Positions 8,847-17,250 of a DNA stretch of 64,000 nucleotides are shown piece after piece. Both the position numbers and the translations under genes were made by a program. Within the stretch, counting starts at the first letter, position 1; each line of letters starts with the position of its first letter. Location of the stretch: the NCBI RefSeq assembly GCF_002002725.1, contig NZ_MUNW01000036.1:124001-188000 (forward strand), in the 5' to 3' direction. Source of the DNA: Sinorhizobium sp. A49. Its GTDB lineage: Bacteria; Pseudomonadota; Alphaproteobacteria; Rhizobiales; Rhizobiaceae. The notes beneath the pieces are model-generated. The model was not told where the DNA came from, ran no database searches, and saw only the letters and a list, made by a program, of their open reading frames with translations.

Positions 8847-10007
8847 TCAGGCCGACTTGAAGCGTGCCATCAGCTCGGCGCGGCCCGGGTCGGTCAGGGT
8901 CACCGCAGCGCCGAACTCGAGCGGCGTCAGGGAGGCCTCGTCGGGATAGACGATCTTGTTGCCGGTAACGTCGGCCGGAAGCAGCTTCATCACGCGGCTG
9001 TCGGTGGTCGGCGCGCCGTTGGCGATGTGTTCCTTGACGGCGTTTTCCGGCTGCATCAGGTAATTGAGCAGGGCGTAACCGGCCGCCTTGTTGGCGGCAC
9101 TCTTCGGGATCGCGTAGAAGTCCGACCAGATCTCGCCGCCGTCCTTGCCGAGCACGAACTGGATTTCCGGCATGTCGCGGTTGAGCTGCGCGCCGTCGTT
9201 GGTCCAGCACATGGTCATCCAGGCATCGGTGGCGCGCATCGACGGCTGATAGTCGCTGTTGATGGCGTAGAGGTGCGGCTTCACCTTGATCAGCAGTTCC
9301 TCGGCCTTGGCGAGTTCTTCCGGCTTGGTGGAATTGAACGAATAGCCGAGCGAGACCAGCGCGTTGCCGATGGTGGTCAGCTGGTAGTCGTGGACCATGG
9401 CGCGGCCGTCGGCCTCGGTCATGGCGACCTCGAAGAAGTCCTTCCAGCTGGTGACCGGCGTCTTGATCTTGCTCGAGTTGAGCGCGATGCCGGTGGTGCC
9501 CCAGTTCTTCGGCACGGCATAGGTCTTGCCGTCGACGACGCCTTCGTTGGTGAAGCGCGCGGTTTCGGTGGAAGCGTCGTAGTTCGGCAGCTTGGAGAGA
9601 TCGAGCTCGTCGATCAGGCCGAGCTTTACATAGGTGGAGATGGTGTAGTTGGTGGGCACGAACAGGTCCCAGCCGGTGCCGCCGGCCTGGAGCTTGGCCA
9701 GCATTTCCTCGTTCGAGCCGAAGACGTTGACTTCGACGGCAACACCGGTTGCGGCCTGGAACGCCTCGAAAGTGGCGGGGTCATGGTAATTCGGCCAGGT
9801 GGCGATCGACATCTGGCTGCCGAGATCCTGGGCAAACGCCGTCGAGCTGAACAGGCCGGGCTGGCGCGCCAGAACCGCGGTGGCAAGGCCAAGCCCGGTG
9901 ACGCCGAGGAAGTGGCGGCGGGTGACCGAACCGCGCTTCAGGCGCATCAGCTCGTCGGCAAGCTTATCGGCGGTAATCGGGGCATTTTCTCTGTACCATT
10001 TGGTCAT
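8847..10007 (-). CDS. Periplasmic binding protein, PotD-like (spermidine/putrescine ABC family), Tat signal
   Basis: A 386-residue solute-binding protein. The N terminus carries a twin-arginine motif (TRRHFLGVTGLG, from residue 30) and a hydrophobic stretch ending near SSTAFAQ, so export by the Tat route is likely. The mature part starts with the PotD-type block MSIATWPNYHDP, and carries VNVFGSNEEMLAKLQ and WDLFVPTNYTI. The family binds polyamines and other cationic or zwitterionic amines. A quaternary amine such as a betaine of histidine would fit the neighbouring catabolic genes, but the ligand is not proven. Confidence 0.88.
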   Translation of the reverse strand: MTKWYRENAPITADKLADELMRLKRGSVTRRHFLGVTGLGLATAVLARQPGLFSSTAFAQDLGSQMSIATWPNYHDPATFEAFQAATGVAVEVNVFGSNEEMLAKLQAGGTGWDLFVPTNYTISTYVKLGLIDELDLSKLPNYDASTETARFTNEGVVDGKTYAVPKNWGTTGIALNSSKIKTPVTSWKDFFEVAMTEADGRAMVHDYQLTTIGNALVSLGYSFNSTKPEELAKAEELLIKVKPHLYAINSDYQPSMRATDAWMTMCWTNDGAQLNRDMPEIQFVLGKDGGEIWSDFYAIPKSAANKAAGYALLNYLMQPENAVKEHIANGAPTTDSRVMKLLPADVTGNKIVYPDEASLTPLEFGAAVTLTDPGRAELMARFKSA

Positions 10008-10073
10008 GACGCTGTTCCCTTTATCGTTTGACGTTCATGCAAGGTCCCGGCCGGCTTGGGCCGGGAAGAGATC

Positions 10074-11162
10074 TCAGGCCGGAAAGACGTGCAGCGCGTT
10101 GGGATCGAAGGCGAGGCCGACCTTGTCGCCAGGCTCGACGAGATCGCCGTCGCCGAGCGCCCTGCGATCGGCGGTGACGAGGAAATCGCCGAGGCCGTCG
10201 ACATCGACGGAGTATTCGACCGACGATCCCAGGAAAATGCGGTGTGTGACGGTTCCGGCGAGGGCGGCGGTGCCGGCAGCTCCGTTGCGTTTCAGGCTGA
10301 TCGCCTCGGGGCGCAACGCGACCGTTGCTGCACCGACGCTCGGCATGGTGGCGGAAGGGGCTGCAAAGCGCGTGCCGTTGGCAAACAGGATCGAAGTGCC
10401 GCCATTGTCGACGGTTGCTTCGATCCGGTTGGTCTTGCCGACGAAATCGGCGACGAACAGGCTTGAAGGGCGATCGTAGATTTCCTGTGGCGGCCCGACC
10501 TGGACGATGCGGCCGGCGTTCATGACGCAGACGAAGTCGCTCATCGACAGCGCTTCTTCCTGGTCGTGGGTCACGAGCACGAAGGTGATGCCAAGTTCGC
10601 GCTGCAGCGTCTGCAACTCGATCTGCATGGCGGTGCGCAGCTTCTTGTCGAGTGCCGCCAAAGGCTCGTCGAGCAGCAGCACCTTCGGCTTGTTGACGAT
10701 GGCGCGGGCAAGCGCGACACGCTGCTGCTGGCCGCCGGACATTTCGTGGATCCGGCGCTTGCCGAAGCCGCCGAGCCGGACCATCTCCAGCGCCTCCTGG
10801 GCGCGGCGCGAAATCTCGGCGCCCGATATGCGCGGCCGCATCTGCCGCAGGCCGTAGGAGACGTTCTGCTCGACGTCGAGATGGGGAAACAGCGCATACT
10901 GCTGGAACACCATGTTAACAGGGCGCCTGTAGGCGGCAACGCCGTTCATCGCCTCGCCGCTGATATAGACCGTGCCCTCGCTCGGCTGCTCGAAGCCGCC
11001 GATCATGCGCAGACAGGTGGTCTTGCCGCAGCCGGAAGGGCCGAGCAGAGCCATGAAGGCGCCCTTGGGCACCGCGAAGTTGATGTCCGAAACGGCGGTC
11101 ACGCTGCCATAGCGTTTGGCGACCGAACGGAACTCGATGTCGTTCGTCGAAGCGGATGTCAC
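10074..11162 (-). CDS. ABC transporter ATPase, PotA-like
   Basis: ATP-binding subunit with Walker A GPSGCGKTT, Q-loop MVFQQYALFPH, signature MSGGQQQR, Walker B LLLLDEP and switch THDQEEA, followed by a C-terminal TOBE domain. The frame is open to an ATG at 11246, but GTG at 11162 (product MTSASTND...) is chosen because it follows CAGGGAAC at normal spacing and gives the usual PotA N terminus. First gene of the minus-strand transporter operon; the 186-base gap to the divergent LuxR-type gene should hold both promoters. Confidence 0.9.
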   Translation of the reverse strand: MTSASTNDIEFRSVAKRYGSVTAVSDINFAVPKGAFMALLGPSGCGKTTCLRMIGGFEQPSEGTVYISGEAMNGVAAYRRPVNMVFQQYALFPHLDVEQNVSYGLRQMRPRISGAEISRRAQEALEMVRLGGFGKRRIHEMSGGQQQRVALARAIVNKPKVLLLDEPLAALDKKLRTAMQIELQTLQRELGITFVLVTHDQEEALSMSDFVCVMNAGRIVQVGPPQEIYDRPSSLFVADFVGKTNRIEATVDNGGTSILFANGTRFAAPSATMPSVGAATVALRPEAISLKRNGAAGTAALAGTVTHRIFLGSSVEYSVDVDGLGDFLVTADRRALGDGDLVEPGDKVGLAFDPNALHVFPA

Positions 11163-11263
11163 GTCTGTTCCCTGCGGTTGTTGTCGGATACCGCCAAGGC
11201 TCGGATGCCCTCGCGTTCCACCGTCATTGACAGGCAGCCTAGTCAAAGCGCCCGGTGCCGGTA

Positions 11264-11318
11264 TATACCCCGAGAGAGGTATTTCAACGCGAATTGGCTT
11301 GTGGGAGGAGTATACCCC
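11264..11318. promoter_or_regulatory. Candidate operators between transporter operon and LuxR-type gene
   Basis: TATACCCC occurs at 11264-11271 and again at 11311-11318, 47 bases apart. The first copy overlaps an inverted repeat ATACC (11265-11269) ... GGTAT (11278-11282). Their place in the divergent promoter region suggests binding sites for the adjacent LuxR-type regulator. No functional evidence beyond position and symmetry. Confidence 0.35.
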
Positions 11319-11348
11319 TAAACAGGGCCGGATCGGCGGGAGAGCGGT

Positions 11349-12152
11349 TTGGGCATCGATCTCGAGGGGTTATTTCAGGTCTTGGCGCCCATAGTCGACG
11401 GTGCGCCCATGGAAGACGAGGCGGTGGGATCGGCCTATCGGCAACTGATGTCGACACTGATGACATTCGATTATGTTGTTGTCTTCGCCTATCGCGGCAA
11501 GGAACGGCCGATCGACCTCTACAGCACCTTCAATGCCAGGGATCACGTGCTGTTCGTCAGCCTCTACCAGGCCGGCCCCTATCTGCTCGACCCGTTCTAC
11601 CACGCGGCCTGCGAGGGAAAACCGGGCGTCTGGCGCATGCGGGAGCGGGCGCCAGACCGATTCTTCTCCAGCGAGTATTATCGGACCTATTACGTGCAGA
11701 CGGGGCTTGCGGAGGAGGTCGGCTTTTTCGTGCCGATCAGCGACGAGATCACGGTCGTGCTGTCGCTGATGCGACGCGAGGCGACGGGGTCCTTCAGCGC
11801 CGCGGAATTTGCCCTGCTGAAGAAGGTCGAGCCGCTGGTCTCGGCACTGGTGCGCCACCATTGGGCCGATCTCGGCCGCCGGTTCGACGCGGCATTGGCA
11901 AAGACCGGCCGCAGCCGCCGGAAGTCCACACATCCGCCGGCGGATGGTGTCTGGCAGCACCTCAATCTGACCGAGCGTGAAGCCTCGATTATTGAGCTGG
12001 TGTTGCAGGGGCATTCGTCGGAATCGATCGGGTTGAAGCTCGGTATCTCGACCGGCACGGTCAAGGTGCACCGCCGCAACGTCTACCGCAAGCTCGGCAT
12101 CTCCTCGCAGACGCAGCTTCTTTCGCTCTATCTGCGCAATCTCGGTCAGTAA
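11349..12152 (+). CDS. LuxR-type helix-turn-helix transcriptional regulator
   Basis: A 267-residue regulator. The last 70 residues form a GerE/LuxR DNA-binding domain: LTEREASIIELVLQG, then the helix-turn-helix SESIGLKLGISTGTVKVHRRN and YRKLGISSQTQ. The N-terminal 190 residues are not recognised as a known sensor and have no membrane segment, so it is probably cytosolic and ligand-binding. The chosen start is TTG with GGGAG 8 bases upstream. Divergent from the PotABCD-like operon, which it probably controls. It is not followed by a luxI-type gene. Confidence 0.85.
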   Translation: MGIDLEGLFQVLAPIVDGAPMEDEAVGSAYRQLMSTLMTFDYVVVFAYRGKERPIDLYSTFNARDHVLFVSLYQAGPYLLDPFYHAACEGKPGVWRMRERAPDRFFSSEYYRTYYVQTGLAEEVGFFVPISDEITVVLSLMRREATGSFSAAEFALLKKVEPLVSALVRHHWADLGRRFDAALAKTGRSRRKSTHPPADGVWQHLNLTEREASIIELVLQGHSSESIGLKLGISTGTVKVHRRNVYRKLGISSQTQLLSLYLRNLGQ

Positions 12153-12265
12153 GGGCTGAGTCGCAAGCCGGCGGTCTGGTCGGTCAGCGTGTGGGCGAAG
12201 CTGCTGACAATGCCTTGTTTGAGATGCTGTGCATACCACTCTCCCTCCTCCTCGCCCTTGTGGCG

Positions 12266-12360
12266 GGGATCCAGCGGCTCGGCGTCATCAGGGTCAAAAG
12301 CCTTTTCAGCCCAAAGACTTGGGCTGACTGGTTTCCTGTGACGGGCACAGGAATGAGGAG
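12266..12360. repeat. Mosaic palindromic repeat with ATTCCTGTG core, copy 2
   Basis: Contains a TCAGCCCAAAGACTTGGGCTGA hairpin (12305-12326) joined to TTTCCTGTG-ACGGG-CACAGGAATGAGG. Apart from small changes it is the reverse complement of the copy at 47827-47935, including the AAAAGCCTTTT junction. Confidence 0.65.
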
Positions 12361-12631
12361 GGTTTGGCTTTCGTTCGTTTCCTCAGCGTCCGGCCCGCTC
12401 GTGGCAGCTGTTTAACCGGCATTCCTATCGTTGATGGATTGGTGCCGCTTTCGCCGACGAGCGATGCATTCACGCCCTCGCTGCGGATTTGTGCTGTTCC
12501 AGCCAGCATTTGGCATCGGATCTTGGCTCCCTGACACCCGCATCAAACGCGCCCTAATCCACATCACTCTCCGCCGATCCACAAACCGTGATCGTGCCTC
12601 GCACGTTCTTGCTTGACATTTTTTTCACGGC

Positions 12632-12647
12632 ATGAAATTTCTTTCAT
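12632..12647. promoter_or_regulatory. Palindrome upstream of SorC-type regulator
   Basis: ATGAAA-TTTC-TTTCAT is a perfect 6-base inverted repeat 62 bases before the regulator start and 14 bases after a TTGACA box (12613-12618). Its position suits an autoregulatory operator. Function is inferred. Confidence 0.35.
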
Positions 12648-12709
12648 CAACGAGATAAAAATATCATGCGGCGCAAAATTTATCACGCACTGCAACATAA
12701 GAGATCCGG

Positions 12710-13687
12710 GTGGAAACGATGGCGATCATCGGCGGTGCAAACCTTCGCGACGACGAAACGAGCATGGCAACGCGCGCTGCCTGGCTGCACTACGCCGGCG
12801 GCCTGACCCAGGCCGAGGTTGCCAAGCGGCTGGGGCTGACGTCGCTCAAAGCCCACCGGCTGATCATGAAGGCCAACCAGGAAGGCCTGGTGAAGGTCTA
12901 TATCGACGGCGAGGTCTCGGAATGCGTCGAGCTGGAGCAGAAGCTCTCGGCACGTTACGGCCTCGACTATTGCGAGGTCGTTCCCGATTTCGATGCCGAC
13001 GACCTGCCGCTGAAGGCGCTCGGCATATCCGGCGCCCAGTTCCTCAAGCGCGAAATCGAGCGCGGCGAGACGTCGCTCGTCGGCGTCGGCCATGGCCGCA
13101 CGCTTGCGGCTTGTGTCGAGTATCTGCCGCGCACCACCAGCAATAACACCCGCTTCGTCTCGCTGCTCGGCGGGCTCACCCGCAAGTTCTCGGCCAACCC
13201 GCATGACGTGATCCACCGGCTGGCGGAGCGCACCGGTGCCGAAGCCTATGTCATGCCCGTGCCGTTCTTTGCCAACACCGTCGAGGACCGCGACGTGCTC
13301 TTCAGCCAGCGCGGCGTGCGCGAGGTCTTCGATCTCGCCAAGACCGCCGATCTGCTGATGGTTGGCATCGGCACCGCGGAGCGCGAGGCGTCGCTGGTTT
13401 CGACAGGCATGATCGAGATGAGCGAGATCGAGGAAATTCAAAAAGGCGGCGGCAAGGGCGAATTGCTCGGCCACTTCTTCGACGAGGACGGCCGCCCGAT
13501 AGAGACGACGCTGTCCAACCGCACCTTCACTTTGAGCCGTGACGACCTGAGAGACCGCCGCACGGTGGCTGTCGCCGGCGGCAAGATCAAGACGCCTGCC
13601 ATCCGTGCCGTGCTTGGTAGCGGCCTCTTGAGCGGGCTCATCACCGACGAAAAGACGGCCCGGGCGCTCGCCGCCGGCGTCAAATGA
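12710..13687 (+). CDS. SorC-family sugar-binding transcriptional regulator (EryD-like)
   Basis: A 325-residue SorC-family regulator: N-terminal helix-turn-helix (YAGGLTQAEVAKRLGLTSLK, residues 28-47) and a C-terminal sugar-phosphate-binding domain related to NagB/RpiA folds, with the VGVGHGRTLAACVEYLP and FVSLLGG blocks. EryD, repressor of the Brucella and Rhizobium erythritol operon, belongs to this family and is similar in length. Start is GTG at 12710; an in-frame ATG at 12719 follows GGTGGA and is equally possible. Followed by the transporter genes of the polyol locus, which it most likely controls. Confidence 0.85.
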   Translation: METMAIIGGANLRDDETSMATRAAWLHYAGGLTQAEVAKRLGLTSLKAHRLIMKANQEGLVKVYIDGEVSECVELEQKLSARYGLDYCEVVPDFDADDLPLKALGISGAQFLKREIERGETSLVGVGHGRTLAACVEYLPRTTSNNTRFVSLLGGLTRKFSANPHDVIHRLAERTGAEAYVMPVPFFANTVEDRDVLFSQRGVREVFDLAKTADLLMVGIGTAEREASLVSTGMIEMSEIEEIQKGGGKGELLGHFFDEDGRPIETTLSNRTFTLSRDDLRDRRTVAVAGGKIKTPAIRAVLGSGLLSGLITDEKTARALAAGVK

Positions 13688-13814
13688 GGAGTGTCTGACA
13701 AGATCGAGAGGCGAGGGCGAAGAGGTATCGCTCTAAGATCTCAAGGGGAGGAATACCGGTCGGGTAGCCGGTGATCGCATGATGCAATCATACCCGCAAC
13801 GGAGGAGAAGACTT

Positions 13815-15260
13815 ATGTACGAGAAGGAGAAAGACCTCATCAGCGCGTTTCTGCGCGGAGAGGTAGATCGTCGCGGCCTGCTCAAGGGTCTCGGTGCCGC
13901 GGGCATTGCGGCCGGCACGGCCGGCACGCTCTTCAACATGATGTCGACCCAGGCGCTGGCCGCCGACTTCGACTGGAAGGCCCATTCCGGAAAATCGCTG
14001 AAGCTCCTGTTGAACAAGCATCCCTATGCCGATGCGATGATTGCCAACCTTCAGGCCTTCAAGGACCTGACCGGCATCGAAGTCACCTATGACGTGTTCC
14101 CGGAAGACGTCTATTTCGACAAGGTGACGGCAGCGCTTTCCTCGGGTTCAGCCGAATACGACGCCTTCATGACGGGCGCCTACATGACCTGGACCTATGG
14201 CCCTGCCGGCTGGATCACCGATCTCAACGAATGGATCAAGGATCCCACGAAGACCAACCCGCAATATGCCTGGGACGACTTCCTGCCGGGCGTCAAGAAT
14301 TCCTGCGCCTGGAACGGCCAGCCGGGCGGGGCGCTCGGTTCGGAAGATGCAAAGCAATGGTGCATTCCGTGGGGTTATGAGCAGAACAATCTCTCGTACA
14401 ACCAGGAAATGTTCGACAAGGCCGGCGTCGCCGTTCCGAAGAATCTCGACGAGCTTTCTGCCGCTGCGGCGAAGCTTACCAAGGATGTCGGCGGCGGTGT
14501 TTACGGCATCGGCGTGCGTGGTTCGCGCTCCTGGGCGACGATCCATCCGGGCTTCCTGTCGGGTTACGCCAATTTCGGCCAGAAGGACCTGAATGTTTCG
14601 GCCGACGGCAAGCTTTCCGCGGCGATGAATACGGCCGAATCCAAGGCCTTCCACACCAAATGGGTGTCGATGATCCAGGAAAGCGGTCCGAAGGACTGGT
14701 CGACCTACACCTGGTATCAGGTCGGCACCGATCTCGGCGCCGGCGCCTCCGCCATGATCTACGATGCCGACATTCTCGGTTACTTCATGAATGGCGGCGA
14801 CAACAAGATGGCCGGCAAGCTGGCATACGCGCCGTTCGCCGCCAACCCCGCCGCTTCCGCGCCGACGCCGAATATCTGGATCTGGTCGCTTGCCATGTCC
14901 AATTTCGCCAAGGACAAGGACGCGACCTGGTACTTCCTGCAATGGGCGACCGGCCTTGAGCATGCCATCTTCGGCGCAACCAAGATGGACTTCGTCAACC
15001 CGGTTCGTGCATCGGTCTGGAAGGACGAGATCTTCCGCGAGCGGTTGAACAAGAGCTATCCGGGTTATGTGGAGATGCACGACATTTCCGCACCGGGCGC
15101 GAAGATCCACTTCACCGCGCAGCCGCTGTTCTTCGACGTCACCACCGAGTGGGCGGCGACGCTGCAGAAGATGGTCGCAAAGCAGGTGCCGGTCGATGAA
15201 GGTCTCGACCAGCTCGTCGAAAGCATCGATCGCCAGCTGAAGGAAGCTGGTCTCGGCTGA
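13815..15260 (+). CDS. Polyol ABC transporter, periplasmic binding protein
   Basis: A family 1 extracellular solute-binding protein of 481 residues. The N terminus has a twin-arginine-like DRRGLLKGLG motif, a hydrophobic stretch and a probable cleavage after STQALAA. The mature part contains the GIEVTYDVFPEDVYFDKV and YDAFMTGAYMTW blocks typical of rhizobial sugar-alcohol binding proteins such as MptA. The ATG at 13815 is chosen over 13779 because GGAGGAG lies 7 bases upstream. A 195-base gap with stem-loops separates it from the permease genes, as often seen when the binding protein is made in excess. Confidence 0.88.
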   Translation: MYEKEKDLISAFLRGEVDRRGLLKGLGAAGIAAGTAGTLFNMMSTQALAADFDWKAHSGKSLKLLLNKHPYADAMIANLQAFKDLTGIEVTYDVFPEDVYFDKVTAALSSGSAEYDAFMTGAYMTWTYGPAGWITDLNEWIKDPTKTNPQYAWDDFLPGVKNSCAWNGQPGGALGSEDAKQWCIPWGYEQNNLSYNQEMFDKAGVAVPKNLDELSAAAAKLTKDVGGGVYGIGVRGSRSWATIHPGFLSGYANFGQKDLNVSADGKLSAAMNTAESKAFHTKWVSMIQESGPKDWSTYTWYQVGTDLGAGASAMIYDADILGYFMNGGDNKMAGKLAYAPFAANPAASAPTPNIWIWSLAMSNFAKDKDATWYFLQWATGLEHAIFGATKMDFVNPVRASVWKDEIFRERLNKSYPGYVEMHDISAPGAKIHFTAQPLFFDVTTEWAATLQKMVAKQVPVDEGLDQLVESIDRQLKEAGLG

Positions 15261-15455
15261 TAGGCCTCCCAAGCGATGCCCGGCGACTTGAGAGCCGCGC
15301 GTTCGAACGAACGCAAACAGGCACTTGAGCGTCGGGCGTCCCGCAAGTTCGGCTTACAGCCGTTAAAACAACCTGAGATGCCGATGGACTGGCGCGGGCG
15401 CAAAAACGCCTCGCGTGCCGCGTGCTTTCTTCAAGAATAGAGAACGGAGCTCGAC

Positions 15456-16379
15456 ATGGCTTCAACAGCAACCCTCCGCAAACCGGCGTCAGGTTTCAGG
15501 ATCAGCAGGAAGATGCTTCCCTATGTGCTGAGCCTGCCGGCGCTTTTGGTGTGCATCGGCATTCTCATTCCCTTCTTCACGGCCGTTATCTATTCGTTCC
15601 AGCGCTACCGGCTGAGCCAGCCCTGGGCGCGCCAGTTCAACTGGGGCGAAAACTACCTGAACTTCGTCACCGACCCGGCCTTCTGGAACACGCTGAAGGT
15701 ATCGCTGCTTTATGCCGGCATCACCGTGACGCTGGAACTGCTGCTCGGCCTCGGCATCGCGCTGCTCTTGCAGCGCCGCTCCACCATCAACAACTTCATC
15801 TCCATCATGCTGCTTCTGCCGCTGATGATCGCGCCGGCGCTGGCGGCGCTGATGTGGAAGCTGATGACCAATCCGAGCTTCGGCATTCTCAGCTATCTCG
15901 CAAGCCTGATCGGGCTGCACGACTTCCGCTGGGCCTCGTCGCCGGATACCGCACTTCTGACCGTGGTGCTGGTCGATATCTGGGTCTACACGCCCTTCAT
16001 CATGATCCTGCTTCTGGCCGGTCTCCGGTCGCTGCCGACCCAGCCTTTCGAGGCGGCGGCGCTTGACGGCGTGCCGAGGAGCTTCGTGTTCTTCCGCATC
16101 ACCTTGCCGATGCTGACGCCCTATATTCTGACGGCGACCTTGTTCCGGTTGCTCGACAGCATCCAGCAGTTCGACATCATCTATGCGATGACCCAAGGGG
16201 GGCCTGGCAACACGCTGACGGTCTTCCAGGTCGAGGCCTATCTCAACTTCTTCCAGTCGACCAATGTCGGCCGTTCGGCAGCGCTTTTGATCATCCTGTG
16301 GGCGATCACCTACGCGCTCTCCAACGTCTTCATCAAGAACTGGCTGCGCCTGCGCGAACGCGCTCGCGGCGAAGCGTAA
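15456..16379 (+). CDS. Polyol ABC transporter permease 1
   Basis: MalF-type inner-membrane permease of 307 residues with about six helices and the EAA loop EAAALDGVPRSFVFFRITLP. Ten bases separate it from the second permease. Ribosome binding site GGAGC precedes the ATG. Likely partner of the second permease and two ATPases in an MptABCDE-like polyol importer. Confidence 0.92.
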   Translation: MASTATLRKPASGFRISRKMLPYVLSLPALLVCIGILIPFFTAVIYSFQRYRLSQPWARQFNWGENYLNFVTDPAFWNTLKVSLLYAGITVTLELLLGLGIALLLQRRSTINNFISIMLLLPLMIAPALAALMWKLMTNPSFGILSYLASLIGLHDFRWASSPDTALLTVVLVDIWVYTPFIMILLLAGLRSLPTQPFEAAALDGVPRSFVFFRITLPMLTPYILTATLFRLLDSIQQFDIIYAMTQGGPGNTLTVFQVEAYLNFFQSTNVGRSAALLIILWAITYALSNVFIKNWLRLRERARGEA

Positions 16380-16389
16380 GGAGGTTCAA

Positions 16390-17247
16390 ATGGAAACCAT
16401 GTCTCCCATCGAACGGGTCCTGCGCGCTCTCGCCCTGACGCTCGTCGTTGTCTTCTTCATGTTCCCGATCTTCTGGATCTTCCTGATGTCGTTCCAGACG
16501 AACGAGACCATCCTGGCCATCCCGCCGTCGATCGTGTTTTCGCCAACGCTGTCGAACTATGCAGCGCTGATCACGGGCAAGCTGCAGACGGCAGCCGGCA
16601 CGCTCGACATCGCTTTTATGCGCAATCTCGGCAACTCGATCTTCCTGTCGACCGCCTCGGTGGCGGTGGCACTGGTGCTCGGGGTTCCCGCGGCCTATGC
16701 CTTTGCCCGCCACAAGTTCAAGGGGTCGGAGGACATCGCGTTCACGCTTCTGTCCTTCCGCTTTGCGCCGCCGCTGCTGGTGCTGCTGCCGCTCACTCAG
16801 TATTTCCAGTGGCTCGGTCTCTCCAACACCTATTTCGGCCTGATCTGGGTCTACCAGCTCATCTGCCTGCCGCTCATCCTGTGGATCGTGCGCGGCTATT
16901 TCGAGGATATCTCTGCCGACGTCGAATACGCCTACCGCATCGCCGGCCATTCCTGGTTTGCGACCTTCCGCAAGATCGCCCTGCCGCTTGCCGGTCCGGG
17001 CATTGCCGCGGCTGGCCTGCTTGCCTTCATCTTCGCCTGGAACAATTTCGTCTTCGCGCTGGTGCTGGCATCCGCCGACAAGCAGCCGGTGACTGTGGGC
17101 GCGCTTGCCTTCATCACCTCTTCAGGCATCCAATACGGGCAGATCGCCTCGGCCATCGTTCTCTCGGTCACGCCGACGCTGGCGCTCGCACTCTACGCTC
17201 AGCGCTACCTCGTCGAAGGCCTGTCGCTTGGCGCGGTGAAAGGGTAA
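16390..17247 (+). CDS. Polyol ABC transporter permease 2
   Basis: MalG-type permease of 285 residues with about six helices. The EAA-loop region reads EYAYRIAGHSWFATFRKIALP (starting near residue 179), a slightly divergent EAA motif. An AAGGAGG box lies 5 bases before the ATG. Three bases separate the stop from the next ATPase gene. Confidence 0.92.
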   Translation: METMSPIERVLRALALTLVVVFFMFPIFWIFLMSFQTNETILAIPPSIVFSPTLSNYAALITGKLQTAAGTLDIAFMRNLGNSIFLSTASVAVALVLGVPAAYAFARHKFKGSEDIAFTLLSFRFAPPLLVLLPLTQYFQWLGLSNTYFGLIWVYQLICLPLILWIVRGYFEDISADVEYAYRIAGHSWFATFRKIALPLAGPGIAAAGLLAFIFAWNNFVFALVLASADKQPVTVGALAFITSSGIQYGQIASAIVLSVTPTLALALYAQRYLVEGLSLGAVKG

Positions 17248-17250
17248 GAC

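Larger units (their letters stand above)
12153..12709. other. 557-base intergenic region with repeat and promoter elements
   Basis: No convincing gene is seen. It contains the mosaic repeat described at 12266-12360 and, close to the SorC-type gene, an AT-rich stretch with TTGACA at 12613-12618 and the palindrome at 12632-12647. The AT-rich segment is probably the promoter-operator of the polyol locus. Confidence 0.5.
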
